A stretch of DNA of 64,000 nt from Calonectria ilicicola (lineage: Eukaryota > Ascomycota > Sordariomycetes > Hypocreales > Nectriaceae), in the NCBI GenBank assembly GCA_020809705.1, contig CP085825.1, forward strand, positions 2,108,001 through 2,172,000, written 5' to 3'. Shown one piece after another: positions 21,901-35,998 of the stretch. Each line of letters opens with the position of its first letter. Positions within the stretch are counted from its first letter, which is position 1. Under the pieces are notes generated by a model, which did not search any database, was not told the origin of the DNA, and was given only the letters and a program-made list of their open reading frames with translations. The translations under genes were made by a program, and so were the position numbers.

Positions 21901-24900
21901 CCCCGCCTTGCTCTGTATGGATGGGATAGGTACAGGCATGGCTTGGCGGTCGTAAAGGATGGGTCTTCCCAGTCCAGTTACCGACACCATGGCCCAAAAT
22001 GCGCCACAGCGGTCAGTTGATTGCTGCCGTTGAGCCAGTGGCAGGTTGGGGTCCACTACGATCCCACGACACCACGACGGTGCTAACGGTTCTCATCCTG
22101 ACCTGCAGTAGCCCAAGTCAACGTACGTATATCACCACCCATAACTTCACCACCCTCACACCTCTTCACTCCTGCTCCCTCATGCAGTCGGCTGGCATCC
22201 GGCAGGGGCCGCTCAAGTTCATTAGGACTGCCGTAGCAAGCATGATGGAGCTTCAATGTTACCCTCCTGCAGAGGAAGCCAGCCGCATAAAAATTGTGGG
22301 CTGCATTTGATTGCAACAATCAAATTAGACCTTGTCGATGTGCTAATCCGATCAGCCAGTTTTGATCCATTTGAACCTACGGACCAGCCAGCCTGATCTC
22401 CCCCAGCCTATAACAGCAAGGCTGGGGTCTGGGACTTTTGGGGATTTCAGTGGGTGCTACACATGGCATGGGGCCATTCAAGCGGCACTTCCCCGTCGGA
22501 AATAACATCCATTGATGTTTGAACGGTCCTATCAAGCCCCTAAAGCCGGACTTTCGACCTGCCTTCCAAGATGCCGAGTTCCTCCCTCACTCTTTACGTG
22601 CTGGCTATTGAAAACTTTGGAATATCCTTTTAAGGGTCCAAGCTTGATCAAGACAGGAAAATCGCCGAAATGGGTCCTGAGGACACCGTGCTTCTATATT
22701 CAGGCAATCGACGCCGATGCAGCCAATCAGCACAGTTTACCTTCTTTTTTTCCAAGCTCTTTGCACTGATCGAAAGGTTATTTCATGTCATGGCACTCTG
22801 GACATGTCCCATCGACGTCAGTGGACAGGGATCAAGGCTGATGGCTAGCTTTGAATTTGCTTGGGAGTGGGCAATACCCCTGGTTGCTCCCCCAGGCTAG
22901 AACTTTCGTGGACAAGCAAAAGAGAGTCTTAGCTCCTCAGTGCCAACTTTTGACACGGCACTAAAATGACACGCTCAATGAGACCGGCAAATAGACATCC
23001 TCAGCTAGTTATTCGCCTCCCTAATTGACACAAGGAGATACGCCACGCTCCATCTCAACCGACCTCGTTCGGCGCCTCTCTCCAAAGACCGAGATTGTGC
23101 AGGGGTGTCACTTTTACCGGCAGGTGGTACGGTCCTAGCTCGTGTCCGATGTCACATGTCGTCTGCCGGTGATGTTCAAGACGAAGTGTGGGAGTTGCCG
23201 AGGCCCGGAACAATTGCAACAGGGTGGAGAGGAGGGGGTGGTTGGATCTCCACACTCCAGCGACCCACTTTCCGAACTTGAAGCTGTCCAGGCTCAATCA
23301 AAGGCGATGGTGGTTTCAGTCGCTCGACCATGCCTAGTTCCTTTCACCAAAGGGAGTCCTCGCTTGAGCAATAGTCTACCACTCTCGTGCGATCGCCAGG
23401 TTGTCGAAACGTCCATGGTGGTTAGTGTCCCAGAAAGGCCCCGAACATGACCAGGGGTTCTGAATTGAGGCCTGAAAAGCTGAGGCTTATTGAAACGAAG
23501 GGGCGACTGATTATCAAGATTGGCTCTATTGTCTGAGGAGTATGGGTGCGGGTAATGGATGATAGTATGCAGTGTGGCGCTCATCTCCATTCTTCTCCGG
23601 ATAGATGGATAAATCGCAAAGGAGCAACTCTAACCAGCCAACCACTACCAAAGCCGCTGTGCGACATTCATATTCCGGCCGCGAAATCCGTCGGCCGGCA
23701 TTTTTGCTTACACATCTGTTCTCCATCTTACTAATGTGAAGAACCAAGATTCGATGCACTCCGACCACCAGCTGACAATGAAGGCGGCGAACTAGGGACC
23801 AGGGAACAGCACATTGGGCCGCAGATCGCCCGGCCGGATCCTTGACTGTCACGTCGGCACTTGGAACGTGCTTAGTATCGACTACGACTCGAGCTGGCTT
23901 CAGCTGAGGCCAAGGCACTCATTGTTGGCAGCCATGTCCCATTCCAGCAGTCTGCGCCGAGGTCAAGCAGTCCGCGTCCGCCACGATCTGGCTGCAAGGC
24001 CGATGATGCATCTCGACCACAATTTAACTTCTAGGCGGTTTCTGGGGGGTTTCGATGCAGGGGTTAGTATTGTCCGGTTCGTGACTTTTTCATTTCCATC
24101 ACGTTTCCAGAATCCTTCTCGGCCGGGAAAGAACACACCATTCTCGACCGGCTGATTACCCCACAGACCACGTCTGCAAAATGCCATTGGGTTACAGCAA
24201 AAGCACAAACTCATTGACCTACTTCATTTAAAAGTCTTGGGCTGGTTGTCAATACAATTTAGCTTATCCGATGCAAATTATTCTAGAACGCGCTTCTCCC
24301 GCTCCCGCATCGGCACGGCCAAGTTCTAGTGTGGCCATAACCAGGACCTCGCCACCCGTGCTCCTACTGGCTGGTTTGTAAGAGCTGACGAACACTCTTC
24401 TCCATCGCATGAAAACGTGCGTTTTTGATGAAGCAATCATGTTCCATGATGATGGCCGAAGCTAATGCGGCGTCTTCCAAATTTAAGTCAACATAATGAC
24501 CAGGATCACTTGTGGCCGATATTGCGTATCGGAACGGGTACTGGATATGCATACAACATTGGCATTCTCCAATGGAAAGTATTGATAAGGTTTTCCTGGG
24601 AAAACTACCCTGACCAATTCCATATTCTCACAGTATTCAAGGATACCAGTGGTATTTTGTATTCGTGTCACTACTTGGCCCGCCGAGCTGTGGCAATAGG
24701 CAATGACGACAGCTGCACCGTGTGTCGCCAATTTGCCCCTTCACCTGAGTCGTTAGTGCTGCGCCCCACGACCCCAGACGACTTTTGAAAAAGCCACGCG
24801 CTTATCAAATGTGGCGACGCGAGACCGAATCCTTCCCCTCCACTCCCGGCTTCCGCCATCCTTGTGCTACACGAAGAACTTGAACGCTGAACCAGGCAAG

Positions 24901-25086
24901 CCAGTCTATACCATCTCGCTAGCAACACAGACGCAGTCGTCATCACCACCGTATATCCAATACTGTTTTCATTGGGCTGACCACCTCCCAACAGGGTCCA
25001 ACAACCCCCTGTGCCGCTGGCGTTCTCGCTTGCAGTCTCGCTTGCCAGAAGCCCAGCGCCGACGATCGGTGACCCCTCAGTTCAAC

Positions 25087-26019
25087 ATGGCCACCTTGGA
25101 CAATGCCAACCCTACCATCTTGAGTGCGTCTCAGCTACCCACGCGTCAAACAAAAGCTTCTCCCCGCAATGGTCCGGAGTCCAAGTATGACGAGGTTATC
25201 TTCGCGAAGCCCTCATATCTATCACAGCCCTTTTGTAGCGCAAACGCAGTTGCATGGCCAAGTGGCCTAGACGACAATGACGAGTTTGCCGCCGAAGCGA
25301 TAGATGAGCAAGAAATTTACGGTATGCGGCTAATTTCTTTACTCCGTCGTCCCCTCTCCCTTTTTTTTTCTTGGTTTGCTTGGGAAATTTCTACTCCCCT
25401 TTCTTGCAACAAGTCTGTTTCCCATGGTCATGCCTGTTTCAGCTTATTTCCTTTCGCGGATTCTTGCATAGTGTGGTGCCGAGCCATAGGCGTCAGAACA
25501 TCGAGAACTACCCTTGATGTCTTTGGGAACCGCGTTCTAACCCCATCTGACAATCCACACCATACCTTGTCCTCTTGGCCATTGGCGATCAACAGTAGAG
25601 TTCCTCAAACATTGTCCCAGGCTAAATATTTGATTACAGATTTGATCTCAACCATCTCCGATCCTGAGCATCCTGTCTCCTTGGGACAGTTGTCCGTCAT
25701 CAACCTATGTGATATTCATATCACTCCATCGCCTGCCTTGGGTGTGCCTAGCCCCAACACCATTGTCCAAGTTGGTGTGGAAATCACACCAACTATTACG
25801 CATTGCTCCCTTGCCACGGTCATTGGTCTGGGTGTTCGAGTGCGCCTGGAGCAGGTTCTTCCGCCCAATTATCGGGTCGATGTCATCTGCAAGGAAAATA
25901 GCCATAACCAGGATGATCAAGTAAACAAGCAGCTCGGTGACAAAGAACGGGTCGCCGCCGCTCTGGAAAACGACACCCTGAAGGGTGTCCTGGACAAAAT
26001 GCTAGAGACATGCGTGTGA
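25087..26019 (+). CDS. CIA2: CIA2/MIP18-family cytosolic Fe-S assembly factor
   Basis: Two exons, 25087-25321 and 25640-26019, give 204 residues. The join YDLISTISDPEHPVSLGQL is the conserved start of the MIP18 (DUF59) domain. The domain continues with the cysteine-bearing CSLATVIGL motif (Cys134) and the strongly conserved VNKQLGDKERVAAALEN near the C-terminus. CIA2 belongs to the targeting complex with CIA1 and MMS19, which hands Fe-S clusters to cytosolic and nuclear apoproteins such as DNA polymerases and helicases. The start MATLDNANP matches the usual fungal N-terminus. The 318-nt intron (25322-25639) is a multiple of three and has no in-frame stop. The frame is also open for 92 codons upstream of this ATG, back to another ATG at 24811, so unspliced or longer forms would stay in frame. 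Confidence 0.9.
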   Translation: MATLDNANPTILSASQLPTRQTKASPRNGPESKYDEVIFAKPSYLSQPFCSANAVAWPSGLDDNDEFAAEAIDEQEIYGMRLISLLRRPLSLFFSWFAWEISTPLSCNKSVSHGHACFSLFPFADSCIVWCRAIGVRTSRTTLDVFGNRVLTPSDNPHHTLSSWPLAINSRVPQTLSQAKYLITDLISTISDPEHPVSLGQLSVINLCDIHITPSPALGVPSPNTIVQVGVEITPTITHCSLATVIGLGVRVRLEQVLPPNYRVDVICKENSHNQDDQVNKQLGDKERVAAALENDTLKGVLDKMLETCV

Positions 26020-28891
26020 GCATTGGCGCTGGGCCCATGTTTCTTCATTCCACCCCTGGCTTCGGAGTTTGCGGGCAGTTCTGTTTTTATCATCCTAAGC
26101 ATATATACCATGTAACCGTTAATCGGAACACCATGCCAAAATCACATGAAATTGGGCCTGTGCCATTACGACAGCGACTTATCCCCAGCACTAAAGACTG
26201 GGGTGGTCAACATGATGGATATCCGAGGGGACAATTTAGCGAAAAAGAAAGAAAGATTAAATCGGCCAAGACCAAGATTAGCGCGACTAAAGATCAGCTA
26301 GGCGATTGAGCCATAGTCGACTTCTTCACCTGGCCAAACTTTGACAATCAAGCCACACTACTCAAGTAGGGGGACTTTTTTTTTTTTTAACCATGAGGCG
26401 CCACTCGGCAAAATACCAGCGTTTTGCCGCAAAGTAATGCCGGTGTGCAGATACCCTGTTGCAGTAGCCGTCACATGTTGGACAGGGGGTAAAAACTCAT
26501 CAACTCACAGCGTTGTGCAGATTCATGTCAAATGATTTCTTGTCCTGGGCGTGTTCATTACTATGCTATACTAGGACACCAATCCCTCCACGTTTAATAG
26601 TTCAACAATGATGCAAGTCTGCCAACCCCATGTAACCCATGCTCCCCTCTGATCGAATTCCTTGACCGAAGACGATTTGTTTTCCGTTTCCGCCCCCCCT
26701 GTCGAGCTCTGGCTGGTCCCCCACTCCTCGTGGCCGCAATTCCAAACGGTCCAGCACCCAATCCCAGTCCAGATTAAACGGAACTTACCGCCTTCGCATC
26801 CAGCCAGAGGCGACCCAGTTCGCCAGCGACCAGAGGGCATGGAACAAGGTCAGCAAGCGCTGTACCCATGCCTTGGGGATGGTGGACGACTCGGCCGTGG
26901 GGCTTGCGCGCTTCCCGTCCACTTGGGTCGGCGTCTGCTAGGGTGAGGGGTTGGCAAAGAAAACTGAATTGAACTAGACAGGCTCGGTTCGATAACGAGG
27001 ACCCAGAAGACATGTCACGTCATGCCCATTGTAAAGGGAGGCCTGCACGGTTCGGCTAGCCTGACAGCCTAGTTGGTTGGTTATCTTGGACGCCGACCAT
27101 AATCGACCCGGCCATGCCATATCCCGTCATGCCCGAGGCCAGCCAATACTCAAGCTCGCCAACTAACGCGGGTTGGCCCCTGGCCCAAGCTTATTAAAGT
27201 TCCAGGTTCAAGTCGCGGGACCCGAATCCGTTGCCCCGATGGCTTCCAATGAGGATCTCTCCTGCATACGCCAACAGCCACATGAGCGACTTGTCAACGA
27301 CATTCATACTTTTGAGGCAGCACCGCGACAACTTACAACGACCAGCTGAGAGGGCTTCAACAGCCTGACCATGGGCAACGCGTCCCATTTGACTCATATC
27401 GCTGCAATTCACCCAAAACGGCTTCTAGCGTGCTGATAGAGACAGTACCTGGTCCGTGACGTGTATGAAAATTAGTCCGCGGTGAATATACGAAAAAAAC
27501 TCCACGAATACTAGGTGTATCTCATCCCGTCTTTAGTTTGACGGCAGGGCGCTGTTTCGCGGCCAACAAGTTTGCCGAACGCACGCTCTCCATGGCACTA
27601 CGCGTGCTGGCTCTACTATACTCGTTTCCGTTTACCCCATTCCCCTCTCGGCCGTACCAGCGTTTTCATTCGGGGTTCTATTTTGTACTTTCACTGCCTT
27701 TTTTTTTTTTCCGGGCCAAGTATCCCTGGCAAGCCCTATAACCCTTCCCCCCTGCCTTTCCCCCCTTCAACGACAGTAGTCAAACTATTGCTCCCTGCTC
27801 TCTCCCTGCTCGGAACAAGCTCCACTGCCCCCCGAGCTTTGCCTGGCGCCTTTTCCCGCCAGTGCCCTAACCATTCCTCCGGATCTCTGGCATAAAAGAG
27901 GGGGGTTCGGACGATTTTTGTTCCGCCTTCATGGGCTTGATCATGGGCTTGCTCCAACGCGCGAGCCGTTCCGAGGCCACTGCTTGAAGCACCACGACCA
28001 CGACAGGTAGGGTGGGGACCCTTGCCAATCTCCTCCCCTTGGAACACCTGTGCTTCTTCTTCGGGTTCCAAAGCTCGAGAAGAAAAGCTCCGTGGCTTGG
28101 ACAATTCCTTCTCCCGCCGCCGCGCCGCGCTGTTCGTCCCAAGGGCCCGTCAAAGGAGTAAGGAATCCTTAGCGTCTCTTGACATGTTTGGGATGGCCTG
28201 TCCTCAACCACCCCAACCTCCTCTAGCAGAACTCCATTGTGGGCACTTCCCGTCCTGGTGGGACCCCCCCCTCGCTCTCACTGTGATACCGAATCTGAAT
28301 CTCAGTCCACAGAAGCAGCACTGTTCCCTTCCATCCCGACCTAGCCTGATAAGGAATCCATCAAAAGTCGACAAGTCGTTCCCAGGCAAATAAGACTCCA
28401 GCTTTCATGTGTCATCGAGCGGTTTTCTAGGCGCTCGATCCTTTCCCGTGGGAGGATTCGGCTCACACGTGCAGGTGGAACACTCAATACTACGTAGGAT
28501 GTCAAAGTCGAGCTTCTGTTGTTTCAACACCCCTGGCTACTGAGGTCTGGCACCAGCTTCACCGAGGCTTCTTTCTCTCTTTGCTCTACACACCCCTCTG
28601 AGTTGCCTTGCCTCCCCTCCCCAACCGAAACAAAAAACCTTAGACTCTGTCGACATCATTGTACTCTTCTTAGACCGGTTTTGAGCTTTTTTGCATGTTA
28701 ATTACAGCATCCATCCTTGTACACGTGGCACTCGCACTGGCCATTATCATCATCATCCATGTTGAGGATCGAGGAAATCTGTCCATTTTCTCCGCATACG
28801 AGCGTTTTCCCTCCCCTCCTCTTCAGCCCACCTCTACCCAAAAAGCATTCCCAATATCCCCCGCCAAGCTCGTTGACGTGACTCCCCTGTT
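26020..28891. other. Convergent gap, CIA2 / SNU114
   Basis: 2.9 kb between two 3' ends, large for convergent genes here. A T-run (about 26370-26384) and C/T-rich stretches are present near 27640-27760 and 28560-28620. A 122-codon frame on the minus strand (28104-27736) has protein-like composition but no ATG. No gene is supported. Confidence 0.5.
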
Positions 28892-31800
28892 TCAAATTTC
28901 TCCCAGCATGCCGCTCTCCATAAGGCTCTGGTAAAATTCTGGCTCAAGGAATGTCTTGACGCTGACGTCCTCACTCAGGCCCTTGCGACGCCTGGTTTTG
29001 AGCACGAAGTCGCGCGCTGTGGCCTGAGCCGACGCTGGTTGCAGCGGTCGGATCAGTTGTTCCCGATCCAGCGGATCGCCGGGTACGATGCTCCAGCTGT
29101 CAAAGACGAGACTGACCATGGAACTGCCTTGTGTCTTGATCCGCAGATCAGTCTCGAAACCAAAGCTGTCGATGACAGGCAGCAAGCCATTAACACGGTA
29201 CAGGGGCGTTCCAGCCACGGGACCATCCGACAGAACGTGACCTCGCCTGCGTGACAGCACGTTGTAGACCTCCATGTACGAATCTTCGGGTCCTGTAACC
29301 GATACTGAGTAGACGGGCTCCATAAGTCGCGGGGAGGCCATCAAGAAGGATGAATAACATGCCCGGCGGGAAGTGGGGATGATTTGGCCGCCGCCTCGGA
29401 AGATGGCCTCGTTTGTTAGCAGAACGTCTGTGACCTTGAACTTGGTGTTGCGGATAGCTGTGCGTCCCGGTTAGCTCGTCCAATCTACTTTGGCATGTAC
29501 CAAAAAACCCTTGACACCAAGGTTACATCAAAACAAGTCTCGACCGTATCCGTTATGATGAAGGGAACGATCGTCAAACAAATCGGCCAGCCCCTCACCA
29601 GCCGGCCGGGTGAAGTCGCTCTAGCAGCATGGGTTTGCCGCTGGCACTTGCTCATCATTGGTTTCGCACCCATACGAGCTGGTGGGCACAGTGGTACCAC
29701 TGACATCAGTGAAATACTGCCCTCAAACTATCCACCCTTGGCACTCGCCAAAGCAGGATTGCAGGTTGCATTAGGGCGGCAGTGATGGTGCAATCAGGGG
29801 TTCGCACCCCACAGTTTTCTTCAATGGTTGCCAACTCCTTGTCAGGACGAAGCAGACCCACTGGTGTCGAGACATGAAGCCGGGGTTGGAGGGCGGCACA
29901 GACTCACTAGAGCTGCCGCGATTTCGGACACTTTATCTGGTAGGAAATGCACCACAGAAAGGTTGCGCTGACGACGACGGCGACGAATGCAAGACCGAGA
30001 TGAAAGAGAAGAAAATAGAAAGAAGGGGTTGAAACTCACGTTCTTCACACAGGGGACCTTCACGGGTGGCCCAGCTGAAACCCTGTCGAATTGACTCTTT
30101 CACTGTGTTGAGGAGCTTCTTGTCGACCTGAGACATGTTCTGTCAGCATCCAAATTATCCAGCTTCGTACCTATCCGCGAAATCATCCAACCACGGACCT
30201 GCCCATGGGGGGAACTAGGACTGGGGGCATCAGGGAAAAAGGTTAAAATACTAACCTCGGTAGGGAGGGTATCATCCTGAAGGATGTTGGGGCCGGCCTC
30301 ATCTGGTCCAAATGCCCAAATGCTACGTGCCGCCAGTTTGTCCCAGCCATGCTTCTCTTCAAAGAACTTGGCTGTCTTGCGAATGGGGTCTCGGATGCGC
30401 ACGGCGCCCGTCTCAATGTCGGTAGAGATGCCCTTTTCCAGTTGCTCAGCCACCATGGTAATCTTGTTCTTCTTGTTTGGTGTGATGGCGTAGCATTTTG
30501 TCGCCGACGTCTCAACCACTGTCTCGCAGAAGCGTGTAACGGGATCTGAGACTTTGATGTCCATATCAGCATACAAGCGGCGCAGGTCATGCAGCACACA
30601 ATCCATGTACAGCTCGCCAGTACCGAGAATGATGTGCTCTCCCGACTCCTCCACCTTGGTGTTGATTAAGGGGTAAGACTTTTGGATTCGTCGGAGGCCG
30701 TCAAGCATCTTGGGGAGTTCAGAGGGATTGATGGGCTCAACAGCAACCTTTAGGACCGATTCGGTGAAATGTGTGACGGGGCGGAAGATGTAGGCGTCCT
30801 CGTCATCCTCCAGTTTTGGAGGAAGAATAGTAGCCGACTTGACGATTGAGTTGTCCACCCCACTCAGCAATACCAAGTTTCCAGCAGGCACTCCATCAGT
30901 TGGTATGTTGTATCTCGATTCACCGATAAAGACTTCTGAAATTGAGGACATGACCATGTCTTCCTCGTCGTCAAGAGAATAACCCTCGCCCAGGACGCGA
31001 ACTTGCATGCCTGGCCGGACGGTTCCACTGAGTACACGGCCAAAGGAATGGAAGCTCTTGGCGTCTGATGTATTAAATAGTTTGGTGATGTGAACAACCA
31101 AAGGTCCGTCTTGGTCGCATGCCTTCATGGAGGCGGCAACCTTAGTATCCGTAGGACCAGTGTAATACCGCTCCAGCAATCGCTCCGCCGTCTCCACGGG
31201 AGAAGGAATGTGCTGAATGACCATATCAACGAACCCTGATGAAGGTCCGAAGAATTGCTCGCACACAAGCTTGAGGATCACCTTCGCGTCAGCCTTGTAT
31301 TGGGAGGGTTTGAGCTCGATTCCCAGCGAAGCCAAGACTGGCTTCAATTCCTCTGGGCTGTCGCTGATGGAATGCGTAAAAATCTTATAGATGGGCTCCA
31401 AGACAAAGTGGACGAAAGATCTCGCGGCGCGCTCTTCCACAGGCTTCCGTGAGAATGTGCGCTTCTTGGGGTTGTAGTAGACATCACCCCATAATCTCTT
31501 TGAAAACTCTTCCGTATTGATGTCACCAAAGGTGTCGGTGTACATTTTAGCGAACGATGCCAAAGTGAAACACCAACCCATATCAGTGCAGGCAAAGAGA
31601 ACATTGCCCTTCTCGGGGCTTATTCTCTTCGAGGCTGCAGTGGCTGGGGCAGTATTTGTGATGATGGTGTTGACTTCCTCGACCACATGCTTGAGCTTAA
31701 AGTAGGCATCCTTAGGGGGTAGTTTGAGCTCAAGGATCAAGCGGTCCATCTTGTTTATGATGAGGGTCAAGGGGATATCCTCCAAGACAGCGTGCTTGAT

Positions 31801-32691
31801 AATCTGTTCCGTGTTGATCTGAACACCCTCAACAACGTCGACAACCAAGCAAACACCATCGACCAATCTGAAAGCGGCCGCTACCTCGTCAACAAAGTTG
31901 ACGTGACCTGGGGTATCAATCAAGTTGATGAGGTGCGACTTGCCCTTGGTACCAGGTAGCACCATGCTCATCGGTGCTGATTTGATAGATAGGCCACGCT
32001 CCCTCTCCAAGATGTGGACATCGGTATATCTCAACTGCTCGTCCCGCTTCTTGCCAACTCTCTTGTCTAAACGATCGGTTATGTCATGTGTCTCGAGGAC
32101 CAGCATGTCCATGAAGGCTGTCTTCCCGTGATGGAGGTGTCCGGCCAATGCGACATTCCGAGTCTGCTCGGGAAAGTTCATCAGGTCGGTCATGAATTCT
32201 CGGTCGAAGAAAACCGGGGGGAGGTCGGCCTCTTCAATGTTGAACTTCTTTTGTTCAATGGGGGCGATAATGGGCTGTGTGAGGGGCTGCGCATCCTCCT
32301 CTTCCACGCGGGTCTCGACATCGGCACCGTAGACTTGTTCGGCGGTCGGGTAGTATTGCTTGTCCTCGTGGAGGATAATTGCGTTTGATGGTCCATCTAT
32401 TCAGTTACCAGTGCCAAGTCAGCTTCCAGATGTACAGTACAGGTGGCATGCACAGCAGTGCAAGCAAGTGCAACACGTACCATCAATTTCCATCAACTCC
32501 TGGCCCGTAGGCCTGGGCGCCTCCTCAGGTTCGTCATCGTAAATGTAGTCGCCGGCCTCAACACCCGCCTCGGACGCCTCTTCAGACTCGGCCTCCTCGC
32601 CAATGAAGTTACCGAACCTGAGTTGAGCTTGGGTTAGCGCGTAGTCGACGCAAGCCGGAAAGAAAACTCACTCGTCGTAGAGATCATCCAT
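28892..32691 (-). CDS. SNU114: U5 snRNP GTPase, EF-2-like
   Basis: Five minus-strand exons: 32691-32672, 32617-32481, 32396-30256, 30127-30040 and 29457-28892, giving 983 residues (human EFTUD2 is about the same size). The first exon codes only MDDLYDE, followed by an acidic N-terminal region typical of Snu114 rather than EF-2. The GTPase has G1 GHLHHGKT (138-145, with the Snu114-style His-His), G3 DTPGH (213-217) and G4 NKMD (267-270). Downstream EF-2-type domains II-V end with the conserved [25 protein letters not shown] core in the last exon, which is assembled across the intron 4 splice (CEE-P-IRNTKFK). Snu114 controls Brr2-driven U4/U6 unwinding and spliceosome disassembly. Intron 4 (29458-30039, 582 nt) is far longer than the others. 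It is divergent from ERG10. Confidence 0.95.
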
Positions 32692-33663
32692 TTTGCCCGT
32701 GAAGAAAAGCGCAAATTATCAAAAAGGTTGCGCGGGCAGCGGATGTTGTAAAGACAGCTTCTCTTGGTCGTACTTCACCCAAAACTGGACCTCTCTGCCT
32801 CGCGCGCGCGTCGAATCGGTGCTGTATGGAGTGGCGGACTTTTTCGATGGGTCGCGCAAGGCTGGGTCACGTGGTGATATGCAAGGCTACGGTCATCTCT
32901 GGTCAGGGGGGTTCTGATTGGAGGGATCTTGCAATCAGGCACAGGTGGGGCAAGTGCGGCATTCAGGGTTGCGCCTGCCGACAACGGCGCCTGGTTGCAG
33001 CCGTGCCCCTCCATCTAGGTATCTGGGTGGTGACACCCCCATTGTGCATGGTGGAATTCTCATGTCAAAGTTCTCCATATTTCGAGCGATTCTGCCCTGT
33101 GGCTTAGGGATTGACTGAAACGGACGCGCAAAAGCAAAGGCAGAATGGGGGTATTCGGGGGGACTACGTAACGTGCCGAAGGGATGCGTCCCCATCTGTA
33201 CTCCAATGACAAATCTTATCAGTGACCGTCTTAGCTAGGCCGGGAGGTACCTGTCCGCGCATAGATATTAGCGCATGTACACGCATGCCTACCTCGAGCT
33301 TACCTCGATCTAGCAACTAGCATTTACGAAATTTACGAATACGTCGCACTCGGCACTTGCCTGCCTTGCGAAAACAAGGCGACAAGGCGACAATGCGAGA
33401 CAGCCAAAGCTAAGGCGGGCGAAAACGAGCAAGGAAGGAGGAAAGATGGGAGGCATGGGGCGGGAGGCGGGAGGAAAGTGGGAGGCAGGTGCAGAAGTCG
33501 GAGTACCTCATTTAGCCCAAAAACCATTTATACACCGTAATGCTCCGAACTCGACACCCAACAAAATTTCCCCTTTCCCTCCTCCTCCTCCATCTTTCTT
33601 TCTTTCTTCTTTTCATTCTCCAAACACCTCTTCTCTTGCAGAAACTTGCTATACACCGCTAAA
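32692..33663. promoter_or_regulatory. Divergent promoter region, SNU114 / ERG10
   Basis: 972 nt between two divergent start codons, with no coding sequence. The ERG10 side carries a TATA-like TTTATAC at 33527-33533 and a pyrimidine tract (33567-33620: CCTCCTCCTCC then CTTT repeats) ahead of a short leader. That is the layout of strongly expressed fungal housekeeping promoters. Confidence 0.55.
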
Positions 33664-35210
<1,547 letters not shown>

Positions 35211-35998
35211 ACGCGCGCTTACCAAGTAGTAATGAATTGAATGGATTTTTTTTTAGGTGGTAAATGGCCACTTTCATGCATCGTCACAGCATGAGGGGAT
35301 ATATATAAAAGCGCATCACATACTCATATGCAGTATAGATGATGAATCGTCGCTCGATACCAGATAGATTTATCTAATGAAAACAAATATTTCTGCGTTG
35401 AATTGTTGCTTCGTCGCCCATGTTCCAGTGTAACTACTAGATCAATCATCACCACATGATATATGAATTAAGACGGACGTATGAGTGATCACTTTATAAG
35501 ATACTGGTAGACGTGCAGTGACTATTTATTCTAGAGTACAAAATAGAGGGAGTTGCCCTCTTCTCATCTTCACCTTGACCCCCTCATGCATCATAACCCC
35601 TTAGTAATAGGAGAGCAGAGAAAGCCGAGTCTCTTCCCAATATCTGAATGCCTGTCTCCCTCCAACAGGCAATATGTCAGAGTAAAATAAAACGACAATA
35701 GCAGCGAAATAAAAAAAAGAACAAACGAGGATAGTAAAAGAACAAATGGCAAGGACAGACGACAAAAAGCAAACGCTGGTGAGATTTCCCGGCCATGGCC
35801 ATAACCTGATCCCTGTCCCGCTGTGCTGCATGAGCCACGAGCCGGGCGGGTCAATTGCTTGGTTCCCTTTTTTTTCTTTAAGCAAACAATGTCATCATCC
35901 CGCTACACTCCAATCCCTGTGCATATTTGCTGACCCGCAAATTCCTCCCAATTATATGCGAAGTGATCAGGGGCCGCTTTTTTGAAAGCTCAAGCCGT
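35211..35998. other. Convergent intergenic gap, ERG10 / SIN3
   Basis: 788 nt, AT-rich, between two 3' ends. No gene or RNA seen. Confidence 0.6.

Larger units (their letters stand above)
17423..25086. other. 7.7-kb gene-free divergent region between the Zn2Cys6 factor and CIA2
   Basis: No open frame here joins into a recognisable protein on either strand. About 17.5-18.7 kb is GC-rich and cryptically simple, producing long overlapping open frames on both strands that read as Pro/Gly/Gln repeats. A pyrimidine tract lies at 18870-18942. The remainder is ordinary mixed-composition DNA without RIP-like AT bias, tRNA boxes or transposon frames. Family-independent inference: a large upstream regulatory region or long leader for the transcription factor, plus the CIA2 promoter at the right edge. 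Confidence 0.5.

Noticed and set aside
23840..23875. Short GTWNVLS peptide resembling LINE endonuclease starts
   Set aside because: Only a few residues match; the frame has no further endonuclease or reverse-transcriptase motifs.
27200..27215. B-box-like GGTTCAAGTC
   Set aside because: Flanking sequence cannot form a T stem and no cloverleaf can be drawn.
29790..29820. T-arm-like GGGGTTCGCACCCC inside the SNU114 intron
   Set aside because: Loop lacks the conserved A58, stem pairing fails beyond four bases, and no A box or acceptor stem lies upstream.
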